From: Phaeosaccion multiseriatum
Taxonomy: Eukaryota > Ochrophyta, other classes
NCBI GenBank assembly: GCA_965112735.1
Contig: OZ218964.1
Coordinates: 2,666,001-2,730,000 of the forward strand
Reading direction: 5' to 3'
DNA: 64,000 nt
Below, piece by piece: positions 21,691 to 31,084 of the stretch. The first letter of the stretch is position 1; every line of letters starts with the position of its first letter. A program made the position numbers and the translations under genes. Under the pieces are notes generated by a model. The model saw only the letters and a list, made by a program, of their open reading frames with translations. It had not been told where the DNA came from and ran no database searches.

Positions 21691-24600
21691 ATGATAGGTG
21701 GATTCAAGGGTGGGACAGGCGGCTCGAAGAGATTGGCTGTCGCGGTGACAGCTCTGGGCCTCCCGGTGCTGCTGCTGTTGCACCAGCATCGGAAAAAGAG
21801 AAAAAATAGCCTTGATGTAGATTGTGGGCCCATTTGCCTTGTGATCGACATAGGCAGCTCGAGCGTGAGGTGTAATGCCTACACCTTGGAAAAACACGAG
21901 GAGGAGGAGGAGGTGGAGAAGGTTGAGCGGTCCCTACGACCAGACGAAGCGGGCAAGGGCTCGGCAAATAAAGGGCCATCCAAAGTGGGAAGAGCCAGAA
22001 GGGGCGGAAGAGGATGGATCTGCAGCAGTAATCGCGAAGGAAGTACCGGAGGCCTCACTACCTGCGACACTCAGCTGAGATGGCTCCCGTGGGTCACTGT
22101 GCAGCGCAAGCACAAGGCGATCGACTTCAGCACGGGCCGGGCCGATGCAAAGCAAATATCTTCCCTCGTTGATCAAGTCTTGGAGGCGAGCTATAAGTGA
22201 GGACCTTGTTTGCGAATCACGCTTCCTCTATCTTTCCTGTACTCACTTACTCCCTCCCTCCCTTAGGACTCACTCACTCGCTCGCTCAATGGCTTTCACC
22301 GCTTGTCATCTCTGTCCTGCGCCCCCCCCCCCCTCCCTATGCGCTTCACCTTCACTTGCCTACCAGGCTCCTCGAGCAAGCCGGGCATGCCGACAAGGTG
22401 TCCTCCATTGGCTTCGCGTCCCTGGCCATGAGCTGGCTGGGGGTAGACGCCGAGGGACAGGCCGTCACTCCAGTGCTGACGTACGCAGGGAGTGCCGCAG
22501 CAGGGGCGTGCGAGGCTGCGGAGCGGCTAAAGGAACTCGTTGGCCCGAGGGTGGCGGGCGGCCTGCAGGGGCTCTATCAGCGGACAGGTAGGGAGGTATG
22601 GCAGGACAACGTGGCGTGACCTACGAACCCTAACCCGGAGCGAAACTGAGTTTCTGTGTGTGTGGTGTCGGCAGGCGTGCCTCTTCACGCAGCCTACGCT
22701 GCCCCTCAGCTCTTGTGGCTCGCAAACACTCACCCGGAGGAGATGCGCGAGGTGCAGAGGTGGGTGATGTTGGCATCCATCACAGGGCGTCACAGCTGGC
22801 GGGCTGTACTGCTTGAGGCAGGGGCTGATTCGTGCCGCCTTGGAGTAGCGTGGAGCAATCTCCTGTAATACATTTTCCTCCCCTTCCTTTCCTTTCCCTC
22901 CTCTCCCCTCCCCTCCCCTCCCCTCCCCTCCCCGCACTTCCGCGTTATGATCGCGCATGCCCATGCCTGTTCTCCGCGTCGCCCTCCCCTGTCCACTGCC
23001 ATCCCCTCCCCCGTTCCCACAGATGGCAGACGCTGGCTGCCTTCATCCGCGCGCGCTGGTGCGGCGTCCTTCACTCCCCAGTGAGCGTCTCAGAGGCCTC
23101 TTGGACGGGGCTGCTCGACTTCAGGACGGTAAGATAGTTCCGTAAGTGAGGAGAGGGCAATCAACATCTGAACATTCCGATTGCTTGCGGTTGGGCAAGC
23201 TCGGTCGGGGCTTGCCTGGACCTTTGGTGACTCCTTGCACCATCCCCCAGAGAAGGGGGGGGGGTGCACCGCTGCAGTGATGTTTGTGTGTATGTGAGGG
23301 ACTCAGAGTGGGCAGGTACCCTTCCAGTTGGGTGTTCTTCCGTCCGAATAGCACGCTCTGCCCCTCCCTCCCCGTCCACTGCCATCCCCTGCCAAGCAGA
23401 TGCAGTGGGACAAGGGTCTCAGTGAGGCGCTCTCGGACTTGACGGAGGGAGTATTTAGGCCCGACACGCTGCCCAACCTGTGTGATGTTGGGCCACCCGC
23501 CCAACGCCCAAGTGCAAGCCGTACCCCCCCGCCCCATCTGCAGATGTACATGCAGGCCTCACCCCGCTGGCGACGACTGGAGGGGGTGTTGGTGGAGGGG
23601 GCCCTCGGGGACGGGGCAGCGGCGGCGCTCGGGTCGGCGGCGTTCGCACGACGTGAGTGATGTAGAGGCATATGGGTTCACGGGAGAGGAGGTTGAGGGC
23701 AGAGCAGCATGTATTGTTGCAGTATGTGTATGTACGAAGGGGAGTAGAGGAGAGGAGAGGAGAGGGGAGGGGAACGGAGGCCGTCCTCGGAGGCAGGAGT
23801 GCATGACTGTGTGTTGGCCTAGTGTCTGCTAGAGCCGAAGCGGACATGCACAGGCCTTTGAGCAGCGGCGGCGACTTGCAGAAGTCAAAGAAGGACCCCC
23901 ACAGCAGCAGCTCAGCAGCAGCTCAGCCGTTGCTCAGCTGCGCTGTGCGCTGCTCCAATCGCAAGCGTCGCTCTCCTCCTAATCGCCACTACACTCCATG
24001 GCCTATTGAATGCCGTGTGCGTGTGCTCTTTCGCAGAGGGCCGTGTTTCTGTAACTGTCGGTACGAGTGCGGCAGCGCGGACCATTCTGGATGCCGAACG
24101 GCACCCCAACCGAGAAGGAGGCACCGCAAAGGATAGCGAGGCTGCATCTATGCATGCATCTATACCTCCATCGCATGCCCAGGGGGGGCAGGCAGCACCG
24201 GAGCGGGGGGTGATGGGGGCGGAGGACTCCGCAGCCGCCCACCGGGGAGAAGCACCACGGGATGGGCCTTGGACCATACCACAGGGGTTGTGGTGCTATC
24301 GCGTGGACGGGAAGCGACTGCTCTTCGGAGGGTCTCTGACGGAGGGGGGCAGTATCGCCAGCTGGGTGCTCGATGTGCTGTGCGCCGGTCTCGAGGAACG
24401 ATCCCCGCAAGAGGCAGGGAACGTTCTGCGGGAAGCGGAGGAGATGATGGCGGTGACGGGAGAGGGAGAGACCAGCTATGAGGCGAATGGTGAGGAGGGG
24501 AGGACCCAAGGACTTTCCGATGGCGGCGTCGCCGAAGGAGGACACGGCAGCAGCTACGCACGGCACTACGGCAAGGTGGTGATGCTGCCCTTCCCGGGGG

Positions 24601-25145
24601 GAGAGCGATCCCCGGGGTGGAGGGGTGACGCCTCTGCCACGGTGGCGGGCCTCAGGCTTGACACGCGGCCTTGCGCACTGCTACTAGCTGGGGTGGAGGG
24701 GGTCTGCTACCGCCTTGCCAGAGTGATGGAGCTCGTCCAAGAGGGGCTGACGAACCTTGGACCTGCCGAGGAGGAGGAGGAGGAGGAGGGGGGGGAGGGA
24801 TGCGGTGTGGACGTAGTGCTTGGGTCAGGGGCGGCTCTCTGTGCTTCTTCCCTGTGGAGAAGGGTGCTGGCGGATGCCCTGGGGATGGAGGTGAGGGTGC
24901 GGCCCCAAGGGGGGAAGGGGGGAGGTCTTCTACCGTCGCCTCCATCGGATGAAGACACATCCCGGGGGGTGGCGCTGCTGCTCCTGCTGGGCGGGGTGGA
25001 CGAGGAAGCGGCGAGGGGGGGCGACTTGGGGGGCAGGCGGGGCCCAACTCTCACTACACGCCCCACGCAGGAGGGGGCTGCGGCGTGCAGAAGGGCGCGG
25101 GAGAGGCAGGAGCAGCTCTACACCGCCGTCCGAGACTTGGGATAG
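21691..25145 (+). CDS. FGGY-family carbohydrate kinase (gluconokinase-like), 6 exons
   Basis: ATP-dependent sugar/polyol kinase of the actin-like fold, about 759 aa against the usual 500. N-terminal phosphate-1 motif VIDIGSSSVRCNAY (about 50-63), then SIGFASLAMSWLGVD, a W-rich acceptor-domain segment with SWTGLLD, the GDG loop (GALGDGAAAALGS), phosphate-2 motif VSVTVGTSAAAR and the C-terminal LFGGSLTEGGS and LGSGAALCASSLW segments typical of gluconokinase relatives. Exons: 21691-22196, 22367-22587, 22675-22759, 23023-23128, 23400-23652, 24037-25145. Oddities: a hydrophobic stretch at residues 14-30 followed by HRKKRK suggests a membrane anchor or targeting signal. The substrate motif usually reading TYADxR is TYAGSA, lacking the Asp, so the substrate is uncertain. 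Extra length comes from acidic and Gly-rich insertions. The stop lies in a tandem duplication. Confidence 0.85.
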
Positions 25146-25298
25146 TCAGTCACTCACGGCCCTTATGCATGCCTGGCTTCACTGACTTACTGAAGGCAGG
25201 AGCAGCTCTACACCGCCGTCCGAGACTTGGGATAGTCAGTCACTCACGGCCCTTATGCATGCCTGGCTTCACTGACTTCACTGACTTACTGAAGGCAG
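25105..25298 (+). repeat. 90-bp tandem duplication across the kinase stop codon
   Basis: GGCAGGAGCAGCTCTACACC starts at 25105 and again at 25195. The copies match through the stop codon and into the 3' flank. The second copy has an extra CACTGACTT unit. Confidence 0.9.
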
Positions 25299-25979
25299 GG
25301 GGGAGCTGATCATCGAGGCGCGTGCCTCGGGATGGCTCCACACACGCACCATACGCACAGATGGCGTTCACAGATGGCGGTGTTCGTACCCCTCACGCAG
25401 CGCTCGAATCGAATCATTGGGCAGCTTCGATCGAGTAGCAAACAGCAGTCTTCGATCGGACCTTCAATCCTCCCCAGCTGGGCCTTGTGAGCTGCTCTAC
25501 TATGGAGTGTCGCGAGCCCTTATCATCCCCCCCTGGGCCTTGTCAGCTGCTGTGGAGTGTTATTCACTCGAACCTTTCACTTCGGCTTTGGAATCACAGC
25601 GACCCTTCTTCAACTCCTCCACAGCGAAGCAGTCGCTCCGCACCACCGCATCACCGCACCGGCTCTGGACAGATGTCAGAGAGTCCACGCACGCTCTGTC
25701 TGTGTCACTTTGAACAGAACCGAAGAGCGATCCCTGCCTAGCGGTATTCGATAAAGAGCCGAGCGGGGCCGCTGCCAGGCAGGGCTGAGTCGTGCTGACT
25801 CGGACAGCGAGGGGAGTTTGACTGACAGGAGCGACTCCCCCTTCTCCTTCCCTTCCAGACCTTCCGCGGGGACTGCAGTGCCGCCGGAGAGATTTGAGTC
25901 AGTCCTTGCTGTGCTAGCCTGCCTACGTACGTGCTAAGCGCTCTGACAATTCTGAAAGCACACTTTTATCTTCCGACCT
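25299..25979. other. Intergenic region, kinase to NTF2-like gene (convergent)
   Basis: No gene is recognised. Two imperfect copies of CTGGGCCTTGTGAGCTGCT lie at about 25480 and 25532. The 3' ends of both flanking genes face each other. Confidence 0.5.
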
Positions 25980-26372
25980 TTATGCAGTTACGTAATGGCG
26001 AATATGCAACAAGGTAGAAGCATCGTAGACGTAGATCACAGGCACCAGTTGGATCTCATCTTCGGCGCCTTCCTTCTTGACGGTGGCAGTCAGTTCCACG
26101 TCGATTTCCGCAATATCCTTGCCTTGTTCCTCCGTCAATATGCACTTAGGCCCCTTTGTGATCTCAACTCGCCTGTGAATGTCCATATCCGCTTTCCAAA
26201 AGGGAAGTAATTTGTCTCTTCCTTCTCCCGTGAGAGCGCCATTGACGTAGATTTGAATGTGCTCATCCAAGTGGTCACTAACTCCCTTGATGTCCTCGGC
26301 ATTGAAGGCGTCAATGTAGGCTTGAAAATCGGCTAGGATCTTGTCCTGTTGTGTCATGCCGGAAGTTGCCAT
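25980..26372 (-). CDS. NTF2-like / SnoaL-fold small protein, intronless
   Basis: A 130-residue protein starting MATSGMTQQDKILADFQAY. The pattern is that of the SnoaL/NTF2 cone fold: an amphipathic helix with FQAYIDAFNAEDI, DHLDEHIQIYVNG, GRDKLLPFWKADMD, then paired beta strands (CILTEEQGKDIAEIDVELTA, VPVIYVYDAS). Members are small-molecule isomerases, hydrolases or binding proteins, and the substrate cannot be told from sequence. The frame is open 51 codons further upstream, but MATSG is the first methionine that agrees with the fold. It has no intron, unlike nearly every neighbour, which fits late acquisition or a retrocopy. Confidence 0.7.
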   Translation of the reverse strand: MATSGMTQQDKILADFQAYIDAFNAEDIKGVSDHLDEHIQIYVNGALTGEGRDKLLPFWKADMDIHRRVEITKGPKCILTEEQGKDIAEIDVELTATVKKEGAEDEIQLVPVIYVYDASTLLHIRHYVTA

Positions 26373-28594
26373 CGAAGTCTGCGATCCTTCAGTTTTCAGT
26401 TTGCTTGGGTGACTTATTGGAGCGGGAAGGAGACGAGAGGAAGGAGGAGGGTGGAAGAACAGCGGAAAGACATGGATAAGCACGGGCAGCAGCTCCAGAC
26501 CCGCGGAGGAGCGGGGGAGGGGCACAAGAAGAGCTCATACATCACAACCCTTCCATCTACCTCCCCGTCTCATTGAGAAGCTACAGGGCGGCGGAACCAA
26601 GAAAGAAGAGGTAAGGGTGGTGGTCGGTACACACCTGCCGTTTGCTGTTGGAGTGCCGTTGGACTACCTTGGACGATGGGCCGTCTCTGAAGCGTGCACA
26701 AGGCAGAGCAGGAGCAGCGCAAGACCATAACATACATGGGTACATGAGTAAGCACAGGCAGAAGAGGGAGGAGGAAGGGGGGGGGAGGAGAAGAGAACCT
26801 AGGTATCTTTCAGAATCATCCCCTGCCTGCTTTGATCCTGCTTTCCTCACCCATGAGGCAGAGCAGGAGCAGCGCAAGACCATAGCAGACATGGGTACAT
26901 GAGTAAGCACAGACAGAAAAGGGAGGAGGAAGGGGGGGGGAGGAGAAGAGAACTTAGGTATCTTTCAGAATCATTCTCTGCCTGCTTTCCTCACCCATGG
27001 ACGTCTGCCCTCCCGCACCTTCCCCAGCCGAAAAGGATGTTCGAATCCGGATTGTCGTCAGTTGAGGTCTCGAAATCGATACAAAAATGTAAAGTAGAGA
27101 GAGGGTGTAAGTAGATGTAAAACAGAGAGAGAGGGTGTGCATGGAGAGAGACAGAGGGAACTCTCGCAGGGCCCACCCAGCCCTGTCGTAACTGGAAGGA
27201 AGTGGGCCTCTCGTGAAGTCTTTGTCGAGCGAATTGAATATGAATTTAGCCTCAGCTCGGTCGGCCTTCTCCTCTCCAAGGGCTTGGGTGTTTTGGTGCC
27301 GTACTGCTGTGCTCTGCACTACTTGAGGGAGGGACGCCGACTCACCGGCACCACAGCACGGCATGCTCCCAACGCCGGGGCAGACCCTAGGGGCCTCTCT
27401 CATGAGAAGGGGCCTCTTTTCCATCCGCTTTTCGCCCAATGAGAAAGGCAAGTCTTTCTCCGATCAACTCCATCGCCTCCACCTCTCTCTCCGACCCATT
27501 GGTCATTGACCTCATCATATCATCCCGGTGACACGCCTGCACCGATGCGGACCCATCACCCGCTGCGCTCCTCCCCCCTCCTCCCCGCGCGGGACGGTCA
27601 GCCTGACGGTCAGCCTGAGGGTGCGTGCACGTGTCCCCTTGCGTCAAAAGCAGCGAGGTAGGATGAGCACCCGCAGCAGTTGATGGTACAGCACGAGACT
27701 CACAGTACTCGCGTATGCCTCGATGCTGGACAAGCATCCACAGCCGTTGGCGGTACAGCACTCGAGGATGCCTTACTCGGGATCGCAACACAGGAACCGG
27801 CGCGACAACTCTTCTCAGCAGCCCCTCTCTCTGGAGCGATATCAACCTCCCCCACTGAGACTCCAAGATCACCCTTTCTGGCCTTGACGCAAGCAGTGAG
27901 CCCCAACCCCTCTGCTGTCTACTGCCTCCCTCCACTCTTTGCTCTCTGCTGTGTCACACGCCGTGCGAGTGAGGTGAGGAGGTTCGCTTGTGCACTGACG
28001 GGCAACATGCCTCCCATGGGTGTTACCGAATGGTGGCCACGCGACAAAGTAGCAAAGTAGAGGCCATTGCTCTTCGCATCCCCTCCCCCCCGTGAAATGC
28101 CGTCCACCAAGTAAAGAAGAGAGAGGCACCTTCCCCTCCCGTGCATTGCCATCCATTGCCATCCATTGCCATCCATTGCCATCCATTGCCATCCCCTGCC
28201 ACCCCCCACCAAGCAAGGAAGGATAGAGACGCTCTGCCGCTCTGCTCTGCTCTGTTCCGCCTTGGGGGCTCCGTCTGATGTAGCGCAGCCTCCGCCTGCC
28301 CCTCACCCTGGGTCCCACCGCTGATGGCCCACTGCCACACTTCAGACCACTTGAGCCCTTCAGCACGACTCATAGAAAGAGCGAAAGGTCCCTACTGTAG
28401 CCTCCGTACGCCGCACACGCAGCGGGAGCCACCCTCCCTCCAAGAGCGGCGAGGATTGGACTGGTTGCCGCTCGTGTGGACTGGTTGCCCCTCGTGTGGA
28501 CTGGTTGCCCCCTGTGAGGACTGGGTGACCCTCGTGGGTATCCCCTCTGAACTTGGGCACCGCTTCTTCTCCCCTCTGACAAAGGGAGCGATGC
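26373..28594. other. Long region without a recognisable gene
   Basis: Contains the 155-bp duplication listed separately, a run of five CCATTGCCAT units at 28140-28195, and three near-repeats of GACTGGTTGCCCCTCGTGTG near 28460-28510. Degenerate copies of the intron motif (minus strand CTGTACCATCAACTGCTG at about 27677 and CTGTACCGCCAACGGCTG at about 27740) hint that an unrecognised minus-strand spliced gene may lie here. I could not build a product. Confidence 0.4.
26702..26999 (+). repeat. 155-bp tandem duplication
   Basis: GGCAGAGCAGGAGCAGCGCA starts at 26702 and 26857. The copies share the ATGGGTACATGAGTAAGCAC segment and a G9 run, and differ by point changes and one roughly 10-base deletion in copy two. 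Confidence 0.85.
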
Positions 28595-29938
28595 TCACAG
28601 CCGCGTGCCGAAGAAGGAGAAGGGCCCACCGCACCGCAGCGGAGCGGGCAGCGCATCCGTCTCATAAGCCTCCTGCACCTCCTTCCAAATGGCTTGAGAG
28701 GGGACAGCCAACATGCGACGGAGATGAGGGGGGGGGGGGGGGCTGAGCAAAGGGAGGAGAGGCGGAAGCAAAAGCGCGCACAAAGGACAATTGCTTATAA
28801 AGCGCATCCTTCACAGTAGAGTGGTGGGTGCGTGGGTTGGACAGAGGTGGGGAGGGTGAGTGGGGCGCATGTCCTCACCAGGAAAGGCCATGACGTCGGC
28901 GGGGTCCTGACGGATCCACTCCGCCGCGAGGGCCTCGTACACCTCGCAGAACACCTGCCCGCAAAGGATGGACGGATGGCAGAGGATCAGGGCCAAGAAA
29001 TAGGTGACCACGCAGGCCGTGGAGTAGGTGGCACACCCGTATCGAGAAGAGTGGGGGCTCCCGTCCATTCAGAGAATGGAAGGCCGCCGCAAAAGACGAG
29101 GGCAACGCGAATAAAAAAAATACATTACTACGACTTCGCCCGTCTCCTTCCCTCCCTCCCTCCCTCCCTCCCTCCCTCCTCACCTCGTGGACCGTCTCAA
29201 CTCCTCTGCCCACGGCCCGACCAAGGTCCTCTCCTTGACTGATCTCGCCCCCCCGTGCCTGGAGCTGTCCCTGGCTGTCGTAGGAGCCCCCACCGCCCTC
29301 CACTGCCCCTCCTGGTCCTGAACCCGAGCCGGAGCCTGAGTCTGAGGTGGACACAAAGCACGGCTCCATGGCGTTGAAGAGCTTTGCATCCAGCTTGCCG
29401 TCTGTGAGCAGCTTCCACACAAAGAGCGTGACGTTGATGGCCGTGGCTGCGAAGGGGAAGTACCCCCTGGCGGCCTGAGAGCGCTTCAGCACCGCCCTCG
29501 CCCTGTGGCCGCCCCCCCACTCGGCGTAGTAGGACAGCTGGTGCAGAGACCAAGTGCCCATGCCGCGGAGGTCGGTAGCCGGGTTGGGCCCCTGGAAACC
29601 CACCTGAAGGGAGGAGAAGGTGACAAAGGTGATGGTGGGAGTCAGCGATGGACACAGGAGTAAGGGGCAGTTGGAGTCGATCAGCCTGCCAGAGGGTCAA
29701 TCAATCCAGGGTGGCAGAGGCTCAACAGAGCCAAACCTGTGTGCTGAGCGGGAAGCCTCCTTCCCAGCACGGGCCAAGCCAAGACTGAGCCCTTCATGCA
29801 AAAGAAGGCATGTCCCCACTGATTGCCGGTCTCTCCCTCCCCCCTCGTCCTCCTCCTCCTGCGGCTGTAGCAATCGCATGCCGAGGAGCCGTTCCCTCTC
29901 ACCCGGTACGTCTAGCGTAGAGTAGAGACACACACATG

Positions 29939-30001
<63 letters not shown>

Positions 30002-30934
30002 ACACGTACACGCACCTCTTCCCAGTCTGCACACACCAGCTTGCCGCCCCCACCCCTCTGCAGCCCGGGCTTGAGCCCCCTCCACAGGGCGTCCAACAGC
30101 CCCACATGGGCCGAGGAGGCCGCGTCAAAGGCCGTCAGGCGGTGCAGCTCCACCACACGCAGGACTCCTGAAGAGAGAGAGAGCGATTCAGGGGGATGCT
30201 GCATTAACAAAAATGCACAGGGGAAGGGGGATGGGGAACGTGGTGCAAGTGGAAGACACACGCAACATAGGAAGGATGCCACCGAGGCTCTCAATGCCTG
30301 CATCTCTTCTTCTGGCCATCACAATAGTTCACGGACCTCCTTTGGCTGCCATCGTAGCCACGCCAGTCAAGAGGCGGTTCAGTTGCAACGCCGTGGGTCG
30401 AGAAAGCTTCCTCTCTGCGATGCAGGCCGCGGTGCGGCGATATCCGGACACGCCTGACTCTGAGTCTGCTAACTCCGCTGCTGCTGCAATTGCTACAGCT
30501 CCGCCTTGTCCTCCTTGACCCCCTCCTTCCGCTGCTGCTGCTGCTGCTGCCGCCGCGTCTGAGCCAATAGCAGCTGCTGCACCTGAAGCCAGCACCTGAC
30601 AGCTTTCAGGCAGACGCTTGGACTGCGCCAGGCTGCGGGCCAAGTACATTGTGAGCGGTGCCTTTGCTGCTGATCCCTTCATGAGATCAGCCTGCGCCGA
30701 CGAGGAAGGCTGCTGAAGAAGAGGCGTGCTGGCATCTGCATCCCCTCCTTGCAGACTGTGGCTCTGGACCAGCCTTTCGCAGGCACAGAGGATACGCTGA
30801 ACCTCAGACTGCCCCGACCACAAGTGGAAGATCCACTTGAGCGCCCCCCGCAGCAGCCTGGACAGGAGGATAAGCATGGGGAAGCAAGAAAGTGAAGCAG
30901 GAGGGTTCTGGGAAGGAGCAGTTGTTTTTGCCAT
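28595..30934 (-). CDS. ELMO-domain protein (ELMOD-type Arf/Arl GAP), 5 exons
   Basis: About 447 aa. The hydrophobic start (MLILLSRLLRGALKWIFHLW then EVQRI) matches the N-terminus of ELMOD1/2-type proteins. The ELMO domain carries HVGLLDALWRGLKP, WEEVGFQGPNPATDLRGMG with the arginine of the TDxRG motif that serves as the GAP finger, YFPFAATAINVT and the C-terminal FCEVYEALAAEWI. Exons (minus): 30934-30337, 30167-30016, 29603-29184, 28954-28879, 28692-28595. Frame is kept, and the last junction gives MAFPAIWKEVQEAYETD. The ATG at 30934 directly follows a good acceptor-like CCTCACAG, so a 5' UTR intron is likely; an in-frame ATG at 30877 fits the family start better. Insertions rich in Ala and Gly-Ser lengthen it. 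Likely role: membrane traffic or ciliary Arl2/Arf regulation. Confidence 0.88.
29939..30000. repeat. (CA)n microsatellite beside an ELMOD donor
   Basis: On the sense strand the donor GTGCGTGTACGTGTACGTGT of the exon ending at 30016 passes into about 28 GT units. Confidence 0.9.
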
Positions 30935-31084
30935 CTGTGAGGCGAGGAGAGGAAGTTGAAGTGCTGAAGCGACAACTTGTTGAGAGGGCCTTGTCCCCTT
31001 CAAGCATGCAAACGTATTTACACAAATATATTACAAATTCAGCCAAGTTTAGCTGTGTGTGTGCATTCCCCAAGGTACTCGGTC
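30935..31084. other. Short spacer between ELMOD and ETHE1 genes
   Basis: Only 150 bases separate the ETHE1 stop from the ELMOD start on the same strand. It must hold the ETHE1 3' end and the ELMOD 5' region. An ATATATTACAAATT stretch at about 31026 is the only AT-rich patch. Confidence 0.5.

Noticed and set aside
23822-24136. Extra exon in the kinase gene between 23653 and 24036
   Set aside because: Joining 23652 directly to 24037 restores the contiguous GDGAAAALGS...VSVTVGTS kinase core in frame, so this stretch is intron.
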